Shown in pieces: positions 32,716-45,196 of a DNA stretch of 64,000 nucleotides. Location of the stretch: contig MNCI01001302.1 of NCBI GenBank assembly GCA_015680685.1, positions 60,127 through 124,126 on the forward strand. Direction: 5' to 3'. The DNA comes from Gnetum montanum (taxonomy: Eukaryota > Streptophyta > Gnetopsida > Gnetales > Gnetaceae). The notes under the pieces are model-generated. The model did not search any database. It saw only the letters and a program-made list of their open reading frames with translations, and was not told the DNA's origin. The translations under genes were made by a program, and so were the position numbers. Numbering within the stretch: the stretch's first letter is position 1; every line of letters begins with the position of its first letter.

Positions 32716-35700
32716 ATGGCTTCAGAGGCCTGCTTGTCTGTTGCTTCCTCCTCTTCTTCTACTGTGGCTGCATCTCTGGCAAAAATCGGAGCCTTGTCTG
32801 GTTCTTGCAGGAAATTTCAATTTCATGGTTACCCACAAAGCAGCAATTTTGGCCTACAATGGAGAAAGCACCGGCATAAACTGGGGATTTGTTGGGCGGC
32901 AAATTCGTTCCCCCAATCTCGTGCATCTGTGCCAGCATCATCTTCGCAGCAGGATATTCAGGGAAATGATTCTTCGAATGTTCCAGATTTTCAGTCCAAT
33001 GGCGCCCCTGAATCTGCCCCCAAGGACTTGGTCTCTCTACCTAGTTCGTGTTTGTGTACTTTTTTTTGTGGTTTTGCTGGGTTTGGTGAAATTCAGATTA
33101 TTGGATTTGTGTAAATGGGTATTCGCCAGTTACAGTTTTTGAGCCAAGGTTTTTGTGGGTTTTATTGCAGAGCCTCTTTCGCTGACGGATCTGTCCACGC
33201 CTCCCACTCACGGATCTCAAATTCGTGTTGCCTATCAGGTACAGAAGCTTGCCTCGGTCTTGTTGCCATTCAGTTTCAAATTGCAGTGGCATGCTACGAA
33301 TTGTGTTTGTTTAATATGCAGAGTTTGGATTTCGACATGAAACTGCTTTTGGATAGAAAAAGATATTTATAGAAGACTTGAGTTTTAATTTTAGGTTTGC
33401 CTAGCACATGCAGATAGCATGTGTAAGCCCAATAAACTTTCTCCCCCAGCTGGGGCAGTTTTCACAGATTGGTTCTAAAACCTTGTGGCAGCACAGCAGC
33501 GGAACTTTGTTCATTTGTTACTCAGTTCCATGGTTAATGTCTGTTATTATTATTATTCAATAACTGAATTCCGTTCGGAAGAAAAAGAAATGCACATGAG
33601 ATTTTATTGTTTCTTGATCTATCTGGGTTTGAAAAAAATTCCTGTTTTCTCTATTCAAATTAATTTTCATGGAAGACTTTGTTGTATTAGACACGGTTTG
33701 GTTAAAGTTACTCCATTATGACGTATTCTTAGTAAATAGTGTTCTTGATTTTTTGTAGGGATGTCCTGGGGCATACAGCGAAGCTGCAGCCCTGAAAGCA
33801 TATCCTGATTGTGAAGCTGTTCCTTGTGAGCAATTCGAAGCAGCGTTCCAGGTTTGTATATCCGTCACCGTCTGACAGCAATATGCTAAACATCCAAAGA
33901 ACTCTGCATTATTCTTACTAAACACAACAAAATGATTCTCTCAATCAGAATTATTTCTTTGTCAAATATTTATTGAACATTTAACTGAAATGCACTTTTG
34001 AGTTTTTCTCAGGTACATTATTGACATGCTTTTGTACTCAGGATTTGTTGCTACTGATATATTTTCTACGAACCTATTTGTCTGACAGATCCTTTGGGTT
34101 TATATTTTAGACAGATGTAATTAAGCTTCAGTTTGAGTTTTAGTTTCAGCTTTTGTTACAAATAGACAAAAATTTAAATTGAGCAGAGTAAATAGTCATC
34201 AGTTCCTAATTCAAAATTTGCTTAAAAGGAATACTAAGTGTGTTTTAAAATTGGACCGTGTTTAATTTGTCATCCTGATGTTATTGGCATAAGAGAAAGA
34301 ATGGTATCTCTTTGTTGAATTTCCTTTTAATTTTATTTTTGTCAGCAATGAAGGTATCCTATGGTTTCTATATCATTGTTATATCCTTTACAAAATTTCA
34401 GGGCTTCATCTATGATTTAATCTTCTTCTGGCAGGCTGTTGAGTTGTGGCTTGTTGACAGAGCAGTTTTGCCCATTGAAAATTCCCTTGGTGGAAGTATT
34501 CATCGAAACTATGATCTTCTTCTTCGCCATAGGCTGCACATAGTTGGTGAAGTGCAGCTTGAAGTACATCATTGCCTTTTGGCACTTCCTGGAGTCAAAA
34601 AGGAAGATCTAAGGCGTGCTGTGAGTCATCCTCAGGTTAGTTAATGTACTGATTTCATCAGATGGCTCATCACATTTATTTTTACAAGCTTATTGGGGAT
34701 ATTTGTTGGGTTTTGTGATAATAATTTTTGTGAACGAGTTATTTACATTGAAATTTGAATTTTTTTTAAAGGCACTTGCTCAATGTGAGCATACATTAAG
34801 CTCTCTAGGTGTTATCCGGGAAGCAGTCGATGATACAGCTGGTGCTGCTCAGGTTTGCCTTTATTGTTGATTAAACATTCGTATTACATTGTTAATTTGT
34901 AGAGGATGAGAATAGAGATCGAAGGCTAATTTTACACCAAGTCTTCAAAGTTAATATTGTTATCATTTATTTTATCTTCCATTTTCTTCCCTTTTGATCC
35001 AAGATAGTTCATAAAATGTATGAGGTTCTAGTAGAACCATCCAACGGTAATAAGATATTCCAGAGTGGATTTTTTTTTCACTCTGCAAGTTACAAGTGAG
35101 CCCAACTTACAAATTCTGAAAAGTGACAAGAATGTATGTTTACACATTTTGTTACAGTACATAGCTGCCAATAATCTTCTAGACACAGCTGCTGTTGCCA
35201 GTTCTAGAGCTGCAGAGATATATGGCCTACAGATTATTGCTGATGGAATCCAGGTGTTTGCTTCTGTCATCATTGATGTTTATCTTCTTGGCGTTTGATG
35301 TTCACAATATTTTGTATGGTTTCTTATAAGTTATATGTTTTTTCAGGATGATTCATCTAATGTCACCCGTTTCTTAATGTTGGCACGGGAGCCAATTATT
35401 CCCAGAGTTGATAGACCATTCAAGGTGGTTTCACTCTGCCTATGAAATGCTGAGAACATGTTATTATATTGTTTGGTTTCTAACTTTTCCACTGTAAAAT
35501 CTCCATGTGCACACACGCAGAGCAACACATAGATAGATAGATAGATAACAAGTGCAGCTATCAAAATAATCCATTGTCTAATTATTTTTACCAGACAAGC
35601 ATTGTATTTACATTGGATGAAGGTCCTGGAGTTCTTTTTAAAGCTCTTGCAGTATTTGCTCTGAGAGAGATTAATCTCACAAAGGTATCTTGTTCCATAC

Positions 35701-38677
35701 TTTTCATTTTATTATGCATTCAATTGTGAAAACTTAGCTGACATAGTAGTGCCTTTCTAATTTGGTTTCAACACGTGGTTTCTTTGTTTGAGAATTGAAT
35801 TTAAAGCAATTTTTTAAGAAAAATGAATTGTTCTTGAAATCTTTGGAACAACAATTGTGGGAATGTGGGTTAACTGTACTTATTTATAGGGATTTAAAGC
35901 ACAGCTTTAACTTGGACATTTGGCTTTTGTACGTTTTGGAAAGATGGGATAACTCAATTGGTTTTTTCTTTTAAATGGTTTCCTATTTGAAAAATTTGCA
36001 TTTCTATATGGAGGCTAATTGTACTCCTGGAACATTCTCATGGCAGATAGAAAGCAGACCTTCAAAAAATCGACCACTGCGAATTGTTGATGATAATAAC
36101 ACTGGTGGTGCAAGGTGAGCTCTACTCTTTCTTGATTAAATAGATGAATGCACATTTTTTTTCTGGATTCATTGGTTTTCCCAATTGAATTTGTGAATAG
36201 AAAACTTGTAGCTCTTTCAATAATAGATTATAGAGGCTAAATGAAATCTTTTATTTTTGATATTGCAGATATTTTGATTATCTCTTCTACATAGACTTTG
36301 AGGCTTCTCTGGCTGATCCTCGAGCACAAAATGCATTAAGTCATTTACAGGTATTGTTTATGTGTGTTCGTGGGATTTACAATTTAAAAATATGATGTTT
36401 TCATTTTTACATTTTCTTGTTGTTTTAGTAATTCTACGTCTGAAAGTATTGTTCACTTCATGATTGCCCTCTCTGTGCTTTGTATACCTCGAGACATAAG
36501 ATATTTTACACTTTTTAAGGCTGGCAAATCACAGATATATTGCTGTTAGTATCTGTTCCATGTATCCTATATGCTATTTTGCCTTAGCCATTGCACCTTC
36601 AGTTTTGGGTTGTTTCTTTTAGCCAGACAAAAAAGGAGTGCAAGTTAGTTTATCATTGGGGGTTATTTGTTTTCTTAAAGATCAATTTAAAGAGTTTCAA
36701 CAAGTTTTCTGCAATACACCATTCTGAACTTATGCATGTGCTATCCCAGCTAGCACAATGTGAAGTTTGAACCCCTGGCCTGCGGGCAAGGAGATGCTCC
36801 ACTTACTAGTGAATAGTTATTAAAAAGTTGGCAATTTTTTGCCACTTGGGCAAAAAAGATCACCTAACTTTTTCATTTCAAAATGAAAGTTTCTAATTTG
36901 TTGTGACTTTTTGAGCTGACTTTTTTTTGAAAAAGTAGTGAAAAATGGTGACTTATGGAAAAATCTTCCAAAATAATAGAATAAAATATTTATAGTTTAT
37001 TTCAGATAAAAAATTCAAAATAAAAATTATTCATGATAAAATATTAAACGATAATTACAATTTCAATGAGAGTTAACAAAATTTAATAGAAGTTAATTAA
37101 ACTACTCCCAAAATTAAAATTTACGGGGAGTGAAGCTTATAAAGATTAAAAGAATTGGTATTTGACATTGTGTGCTCGGCAGTGTGCGGTAGCATTGGAC
37201 CCTGTATAATATATTATGAACAATTTACAAGTAGACATTAATGTAAAATGTTTTTTTAAACGACTCTTTGATTATTGAGGACAAATGATCCTTAATAGTT
37301 TTTTAAACTTACAGTAATATATTTTGAAACTTATATATTGATTATGCTCTTTGTTAATACGTTTCTGTATGTTTACTTGTGTTGGCTATGTTTATTTTGC
37401 ATATTTATATGATTGCAATATGTAACCTTCAAAATATTTTCATTTAAATATGCTGGTTTTTCCTGTGGACTTTTATTCGAATGTTTGCCTACTGTTTAAA
37501 TTCTCCAACGTTTTCATTAAGCAAAAAAAAAATGTATTGCTGACTTTTTAATCACTGCTGGTGATTCATGGAAAACAAAATCAGTTGCTATTTAATGAGA
37601 ATGCAAAATCTATTTCTTAAATGCTTAATTTTATAGCCAACAACAATTCTGTTGTCATTAGTGAGCTTTTTTAAACATGTTGAGTGTTCAAGTTCTGATC
37701 AGTTAGCTGCGGACTTTTTTTAATATTTTGAGTTATTTTGAAGAGGTTAACAATGGCATGTACATAAGCAAACGTTGTATTGCTAATTCCATCTGTGTGA
37801 TCTTATTGTACGAATTTAATAAGTAATTTTGTTTTGATATTCCTTAAGGTTAGCTCATTAGCAGCTACTCTCAAATATTAGGGCACAGGTTGACCTAGTA
37901 ACTAAGTCAATGATAGATTGTTAGTGTAGTTTATGAACTACGGAGATTAGCTTTCTTTCATGTGTGCGTAACCTTGTCATGCGTAAAAAGACAGGAGGAA
38001 ATACTGTATATGGCTAGCTTATTTCACAGGTTGAATATAATTAGTTTCTCTATGGCATGCTACTGTTTTCTTTTTGTGAATATTATTATGAAATTGAGAC
38101 GAGATTTGTGTTTTTAAAACTTTATCAGCTTTGCAAACTTACATGAATCTAATGCCTGTTCAAGACATTGTTTTAAAATCTGACAGGTATGTTAGTCTCA
38201 AATGAAAATGCTGATATCTGTATGATCATGAAATTCAAAGTGTTGAAATTATCTTTGGTTCTTTTTTCAGATATTGTATTGTTTCTACAATGTGGATAAA
38301 TGATTTTGCTAACATTGAGTTAAGAACAGAGTTTGAAAAGCTTATGCTGGCTTTTAGAATCTAAAGATACATTTTACCTGAGAAATGAATTGATACTTGG
38401 CCATCCTGAGCTAATTTTAACTTATCTGAAGCGAACAATGCACAGTAGTTAATTATTAACTTCTGATCATACGCGTGCATGAAAATAATTTTGGGGAGTA
38501 AAGTTATTAACATGCAATAGGGGGTAGGTGCAGTTTCTGAATCATATGTAGTAGTTCTCTAATTTCCAATGTGATTCTACCATTAATAACTGGAGCTTTT
38601 TTTAATTGTAGGAGTTTGCAACTTTTATGCGTGTACTAGGAAGTTATCCTACGGACATGACTCCTATGAGGGGCTGA
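32716..38677 (+). CDS. ADT: Arogenate dehydratase A (plastid-targeted), 11 exons
   Basis: Exons 32716-33043, 33171-33238, 33759-33851, 34435-34635, 34772-34852, 35158-35253, 35347-35424, 35595-35684, 36047-36114, 36269-36350, 38612-38677; 1251 nt, 416 residues, all introns GT-AG. The enzyme dehydrates and decarboxylates arogenate (or prephenate) to phenylalanine (or phenylpyruvate) in the shikimate branch. Residues 1-60 are Ser/Ala-rich, basic and almost without acids: a plastid transit peptide. The catalytic domain (about 125-312) has [13 protein letters not shown] at 178-180 and NVTRF at 294-298. The ACT domain (about 316-410) has GPGVLFKAL and ESRP at 347-350, the phenylalanine-feedback site of the family. 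Intron-rich structure is like Arabidopsis ADT1/ADT2. Intron 10 is 2.26 kb. Tandem paralogue of ADT-B. Confidence 0.95.
36725..36812 (-). repeat. Possible SINE remnant in intron 10 of ADT-A
   Basis: On the minus strand CACTAGTAAGTGGAGC and, about 35 bp later, AGGGGTTCAAACTTC resemble pol III A and B boxes. The body does not match the SINE family at 20-21 kb, so it would be a different family or a chance match. Confidence 0.35.
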
Positions 38678-39990
38678 CAAAATCAGCATTGTTTTCAAAC
38701 ATCAAGCTGTTTGGTGGGAAGGTGTTGGTCTAAAAGTTAAGCTGTTCACTGTGTTCCCGTGAGCCAGGGAATATTAACTGCAATAAGTTGAAGCAAATTT
38801 TGAGATATTACTATTTGTTTTTGGTACATGATTATTTGGGAAGTTGAAATTCAAGGAATTCGTTGCATTTTTTCAATTAGCAGAGTAGGATTTTTTTCTT
38901 ATTACCTTGAATCCTTGCCCGTTATTATTTGCCGACAGTTGGGAAGAACAGGAAATACTGTGTAAGTATGTTCAGCTACACAGGTATACTTGTCTTGGAC
39001 TGAGAAAAAGATCATAAGCCATAATATATGGCACATAGGATGGAGACACGGTTCAGATGTAATGCTGCTTAATTTATGTTGCAACTTGATTTGTTTTTTT
39101 TTTTTGAAGATACAATAACAAAAGTAAAGCTGTTTGAAAGGAAAGTTTTGTGTTGAAGGATGAGAGTGCATTTCAAAGTAAAGATCAGAAAATTGGTAGT
39201 GCCGTATTGCTTTGTTATGAAACGGGTTGGTTGATATTCTTTTGGGAAAGCTTCTGCTTTTAATGAATTTGTGACTTGAATCTTTTTGTTTAATCGTATT
39301 GATTTAATTCCACACTGTACTGCAGAAGCTTCTCAAAGATGCTGCTGATCCAAGCATTGGCAGCTATGTTTTTCATTTTCGTTTTCTTAATTCATTGATA
39401 TTCTTCTTTTGTAACATGTCTTTGTAATTACATTGTGTTTGACGCATTACCAAGAATGTCACCATTTTTCAGAGGCCTGGAAAATAATTAATCATGATAT
39501 CTCCAACTCTTCTGGTTCCTCAAACAAGCATTTAAAAAAAGAAAAAAGAGAGAGAAAACCTACTGTACCTTTTATAGACACTCGGATCACCATGTAATGA
39601 AGCCCTTAGCCCTGCTTGAGGCATTTTTACCTTTTGAAACTTGAGCAATTTATATTTAAAATTCTTTTAAATAAGTTGCCCACTTTATTAAACCTTCATA
39701 ATCGAGGCCTCCCACACGACTACACATTACCACATTTTCCCCAGAGTAACCATTATGTCAGAGAGATTATTTTGATGGTTGGTGCCTTAATCAGCATGGA
39801 AAGTGGAGGATTTTTTCCTATTTCTCTATGAGCTTTGGATTGCACACAATAAATGACTATACCCACAAACAATTAGAGGCATTTTGGCAATAATTTTTTG
39901 CAAGGAAAATGTTCATGATGCTCTTTATCTCCAAAATTATTTCTAGATTTTTTTAATATCATGTGGAGATGATGTCTTGTGTTTGGTACA

Positions 39991-40049
39991 TGGTTGGATT
40001 CTAAAAGTAAAAAAAAATATTGGTTGGATTCTAAAAGTAAAAAAAATAT
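39991..40049. repeat. 30-bp tandem duplication
   Basis: Two copies of TGGTTGGATTCTAAAAGTAA plus an A-run and ATAT, period 30. Confidence 0.8.
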
Positions 40050-41147
40050 TAATAATGAGCAAAGAATTGAGGGTGCATCACTTGATATTGATTGAACATT
40101 ATTAAAGGAATATAAAAAGAAAAATCTTTTCAATTATAGGATTGTTTACTGAATTTCAATTGAAACTTTGAAAAAAGTAATTGAAGATAATTAATTGTTA
40201 GTAAGGAAGGATTCAGTTTTAACAAAATTTACATCACTTTTAAATTGTTATTTTTAAAATGGTAAAATGATTCAAGATAGAGAGTTATGGTTTAATGTCA
40301 ACATTTGTTTTAAGGTAAGAAAGTGATAAGAAAGTGATACTAGTGGGGAAGATATTCAAAGTAGTGCCATTGGTGGAAGATATTTAGTTCATATGTGGAG
40401 AATTTTTATTATTAATTATAACCTTTTTGTAGACACTAGTTTTAATTTTTGAATTAATAGTATTCTTGTGAGATAAGGGAAAATTTGCCTAACCATGTTA
40501 CTATGGTTTTGATTAACTAATTTTGTGTAAATATGTATATGTATGTTACCACTATAAATTGTTTTGTTGTAACTATGTATATGTATATGTATATTTTATA
40601 AACAACAAGAACCTAGAGCTCTACCATGGGTGCAGTAGGGAAGTTGGTTATAGTTTTGTGTAACTATGTATATGTATGTTACCATTTATATGTATATTTA
40701 AAAACAATTTTGTTGTAACTTTGTATATGTATATTTTATGAGATGTTATTGTCTTGTTGAGCATTTTTTATGTTTTCAACGATACTTTATGCCTCTAACA
40801 ATGCATGATTGATACACTATATTTGTGAGTTGGGAGATATTAAAATTCTTCATCCACAAAAATAATAAAAGGTACTTTACATGAATTTTTTTTTGGATGT
40901 TGAACTCAAGCCTATAATGATCATTGAGTCATCTATTTAACATGAATAGAATGCTTGAGTATGTTGGATTTTCTTATTAATCATCCAAAAAAGTAGAAAA
41001 AGAGATTCATGAGAGGATGTATGATGGGAAATGAAAGATGCAATAGGGAAATTATGTCATCAAGATAGTGTGTGAACGTGATTCTAATTGTGCAACAATT
41101 CTAAGGAAGATCTGTGTTAGGTGCCTTTAATTGTGCAAAGTAGTAAT

Positions 41148-41325
41148 GAAATAAATTTATATTCTTTTTATTTAAACATGAAGATTAAATGGTTTCCTTT
41201 TTAACTTCATTGAAAATTTAAATCCTCATTACTCTTGAAATAAATTTATATTATTTTTATTTAAACATGAAGATTAAATGATTTCTTTTTTACCTTCATT
41301 GAAAATTTAAATCCTCATTACTCCT
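41148..41325. repeat. 89-bp tandem duplication beside E3
   Basis: Two near-identical units, each starting GAAATAAATTTATATT and ending AAATCCTCATTACTC, period 89. The second unit ends about 25 bp before the E3 LTR. Confidence 0.8.
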
Positions 41326-41351
41326 AGGTTGGGATAAAATAATATGATAAA

Positions 41352-42136
41352 TGATGAGTGGCGAGTAGTCCCTATGTCCATCCATACGAATCACAAGCGT
41401 TGCACTAGTAATCCGGTTGAATTCCATGGACTTTAGCTCTCCAAATGCACAATAGCAAAGGTAGTTACTTAAGGACATGATTGGTCTTCTTGGCTTCACT
41501 CGTGTAAGTGCAAGTGTATGGTTAAGTGTAAGCCAAGGCACATGATTTGTATTGATTTTTATATTTTATTTTAATTAATCTAAGTAACTATCTAATGCCT
41601 TCATCTACTTCCTAACACAAGTATCTAGGCTCACCTTCCATATACATATTGAACTCGTTAAGATGCTACTGGGTTACCAAGTGTTAGGCTACTAGGGGAA
41701 CCAAGCGATAACACTACTAAGATTACCAAGCGTTAACGGTATGTTTGAGGCAGACATACCTATGTGTATTAATTATCTAAGAACATGAATGTAAAGTGTA
41801 TGAATAATAAAGTGCATGAAAGTAAACATTAATTTATTTTGAGTGTTGCAAGGAGTTCCAAAAATTTCATCTTTATTGCAAGCACAGCAAAGTGTTTAGG
41901 TACAATGATGCTTGAATAAGGATCCATACAATCCTTGAAGTCCTATTGCAGGCACTTAAAAAATATTCTAACTTTCAAGAGAATAAATTGCAAAAACTTA
42001 GCTACTCTAGTGACTCAGGGGTGCCATATATGTGGTGGGTATGCACATTTATATAGGAAGAGATAGACACTATGTCAATGCATCAACCCATGCATTGATG
42101 AGGATGCATTGACACAACCCAATGCATGAAACATCA
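41352..42136 (-). repeat. 3' LTR of E3
   Basis: 785 bp, plus-strand TGATGAGTGGCGAG to ACATCA, with PPT-type sequence on its high side. Minus-strand TATA CTATATAAATGTG at about 42047-42059. U3 repeats of type TGCATTGATGAGGATGC at 42075-42125. Confidence 0.8.
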
Positions 42137-42170
42137 TACTCTTACAACTGATTGAAAACTCATCCTCGAG
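42137..42170 (-). other. Polypurine tract region of E3
   Basis: Minus strand CTCGAGGATGAGTTTTCAAT followed by CAGTTGTAAGAGTA, directly before the LTR. Confidence 0.6.
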
Positions 42171-42358
42171 TGAACAAAAGTAGGATCGAGCTCTTGACAA
42201 AATTAGGAAGGTATGGAATCACAAATAGACTAACTCTAGGTGCTTGCTTGTACGAGATTATAATGTTTACAAAAATGGATGTTTAGGAGAACAAAATTAA
42301 ACACCCTTATAAAATTGGACAGTTGGAAATCTTCTAACAACTAAAGTCAAAGAGAAGA

Positions 42359-45196
42359 TCAAATAGTGCTAGGAGGTGGAGCCTCCTAGGATGTTGAAGG
42401 ACCTTCTCTAGCCTCTAGTGCTTGTGGTAGTGGTGGTTGAGACTAAGGTGGTGGTTGTAATTGTCTTGATGCAGTTGCTACTTCTAGTGAAAGGTGAAAG
42501 AGATTTAACAATGCCTTCATCTTCTCCTCCTTGCTTCGTGGGTTGCACACAGTTCACATGACATCACTAATGTGAGCTGGTATGGGGACGTTCCACAGAC
42601 AGGGCATTGCCAAGAATAGTTCCTTGACATTAACAAGCCAGGCTACGAATTGTTTACGTTTCACATCGAACATCTTGACAAGGTTCTACAGTTCCTGGTA
42701 GTCATTCATCCTTCTGGCTAGGTTCTCAGTAACTGATCATTGGTTTGTAAATCAACTTCTAAGAACTTCAAGTTTCACATTTGTTGTTTTTAGCTTTTGC
42801 TTTGTGTCTTTATGATGCTTGAACTTGGCCTTATAAAGGAGGTATGAGTTGGCCAACTGTTTCTGCAACTCTAATCGTAGCCTTGTTTTTGTTAGCACTG
42901 CCATGTTTGCATAATGGAGGTTGACAAGCTCCAAGTATTCTATCATCTTTTCAATTTGAAACTCCTTTAGGTAAATTTCTACTTTGTTGTAGTCATTCAA
43001 TCCATCAAAGATTGGTTGCCACACATCTCCTCTTTGTTGGAGTTACTAGAGGGCCTCGTTCATTTTTTCCTTCGCCAATTGATTTTTCTCATTTACCTCC
43101 TTAAGGATGCCAACCTAGTATGTGTAATGATTCTTTACATGTTCAAATTTTAAGGCTTCATTCTTCCAGATGGCTACCTCGATAGCTATTTTTTGGGGAA
43201 GGGCACAAACTTCTTCCATTGAGAGATTGCGATTTTTGGCTACCAACCTCCTCAGGTCCATGTTTACCTTGGCAAACTATTCTTGCTAATGTTGCATGAA
43301 TTTAACCATCTAGTCCTTCTGTGCTTTAACATTATGCAGGTAGTGAATGTTCTTGGTTAGAGCAAGGTTCTCCTTACGAACTTGCAACAAGTCCTTATCG
43401 GTGTTGAAGGCCAAAGCCTTTGATAAGGATGCATTAAAGACTACTATTTCCTTCGTATTCTCAACCTATTTTAGTTTGTTATGAATTTGTAAGAAGACTT
43501 CATCTTGTGTAACTGCTTAGCTAAGAATGGTGGGATTAGCCAAGCTAGCTTTCAATTCTGCAACTTTGACAACCAACTGTCAATTTTTTATTATGGCTAC
43601 CTCAAGTTGGGCATTTGTAGTGATGAGCTTGTCCTTGGTCTCTAGCATCTTCGACTAGATAGCAATGATGTTTTTCAAGAGATTGAAGATCTCTAGAAGT
43701 GATTACCTAGTTCCCACCAGTCGATCCAATACCTCTTCATGTTAGTCTGTACTTAGCCTACTAATACTTGCTCCTATGGACACTTGCACATCTTTGAGTG
43801 TAGCAATGTTTGGCATGATGGCTGCAAGAGTGTTCAAGGCCTCTACAATTTGATTAACCACCACCTTCATCATTGTTTATTGTCCATGGTTTTGCATCAC
43901 CAGGATAGTTGCCTCCTTGCCCTCCTCTAAGCACACTGATAAAGTCACCACATTTCTAGAGATCTCTAGGAATTATTGCTATTTAGGGATGTGCACTGTG
44001 ACTTCTCAAGTACTCAGATTCAATATTATGAGTGCTTGCATTCTTTGTGCAGAAAATGGTGATGTAGTCTCTTCCAGCTAGCTAATGGTTTAGGTGACTC
44101 AACATTGGCTAGTAGACTGAAGGCTCTCCACCACTTGGTCCTCCCTGCTACTGCTGCAAGATTTGCTCATGGAGCTTCTTCATGCACTCAATTGCAGCAT
44201 GGGCCTATGATGTTTTTTCTTGAGTAGGTGGTGGCCGCTCCTCTTCAAGTATATTTAATGAACACTTTATCTTTCATCATCTCTTGCCAAGATGTAGTAA
44301 GAGCATGATGAAGCATGTCATTGGCATACTGGGCTATTCCTCCCCTTTCACAAAGTTTTTTTTATGAGGCAAGGAGATGGGAGTGTTTTCCTCCCATGTT
44401 CATTCTCTTTGAATCTCTTCTCCATCTCTAGGAAGATGAGTTGCAAGAGGTTGACCAAGAATTTTTTGCTTAGAGCAGCACATGCATGGGTAGAGAAGGC
44501 GGTGATCTTACTTGGCCTCATCGTTGCGTTTAGGTGATAGGCCATAATCTTGAAGTAAACCCTCTTAGCCTTGGTGAGTGCACCATACTTCTTACAGTCC
44601 ACTTCATAGCACTATTGGATCCATTCTTTCTTGAAATTAGGGTCCGCTTACATGGGGATCTCTGCCAAAGTTGTCCCAATGTCAGGAAACCTGAGGGCCT
44701 CTGCAATGGCCTTGATAGAATAAGACACACTAATGTCCTTGATCCTCACTGTGGCATCCTCCTACTGGTTATTCCAAAAGAGGTAAGTCTCTCCCATGTA
44801 TCACTCCTCATTGGAAGTGTGGATAAGCCACATGGGAGAGGCTTGTAGTTGTGTTTTTACCTCTTTTGGTGCCAAGTCCAAGAAGGGACCAAAGTTAAGT
44901 TCTTGGAAAATCACACTTTGGACCTCCTTAGAACGAATTTGTCTTAGGTTGGCCTCAGTCAAGGTGACCTCCAAATTTGGTCCAAGCCCTAGCACCTCAT
45001 TTCACCTAGATTGGCATGTTTCTACTATGGGAATTTGATGAACAAATTCCATTTTGGGCTTCTCCTAAAGAGGTCATATGGTGTGCATTTCTACTTTTTC
45101 TTCTTGGGGTTGTTGTGGCTACTAGCCCCTTCCTCCTCATGGCTGCTTCTCCCATGGTCAAAATGATCCTCCCTTTAACGATCTCTTTGGTACCAT
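42359..45196 (-). pseudogene. Accessory ORF (aORF) of E3, downstream of pol
   Basis: A decayed reading of about 945 codons from ATG 45196 (MVPKRS) to TGA 42359-42361. It matches the E1 aORF in order: NFGPFLDLAPKEVKTQLQ (44801-44995); YFKIMAYHLNATMRPSKITA and LSKKFLVNLLQLIFLEMEKR with GRKTLP (44348-44602); KEATILVMQ (near 43910); a helical Lys/Glu/Leu-rich, probably coiled-coil part (42752-43700) containing LRLELQKQLANSYL; and a Pro-rich end closing in PPPSTI. It is about 500 nt longer than in E1, mainly in the helical part. No membrane segment is evident. The middle segment resembles the plant transposon-protein domain of Athila env-position ORFs (from memory). Confidence 0.6.

Larger units (their letters stand above)
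38678..41351. other. Intergenic region downstream of ADT-A
   Basis: The 3' UTR of ADT-A presumably occupies the first few hundred bases. The rest is AT-rich without a gene. It holds a 30-bp tandem duplication (39991-40049), repeated TATGTATATGTATGTTACCA stretches (40520-40740) and an 89-bp tandem duplication (41148-41325). Confidence 0.5.

Noticed and set aside
36725-36812. Functional tRNA gene
   Set aside because: No cloverleaf could be folded around the box-like motifs; nor for the SINE heads at 20-21 kb.
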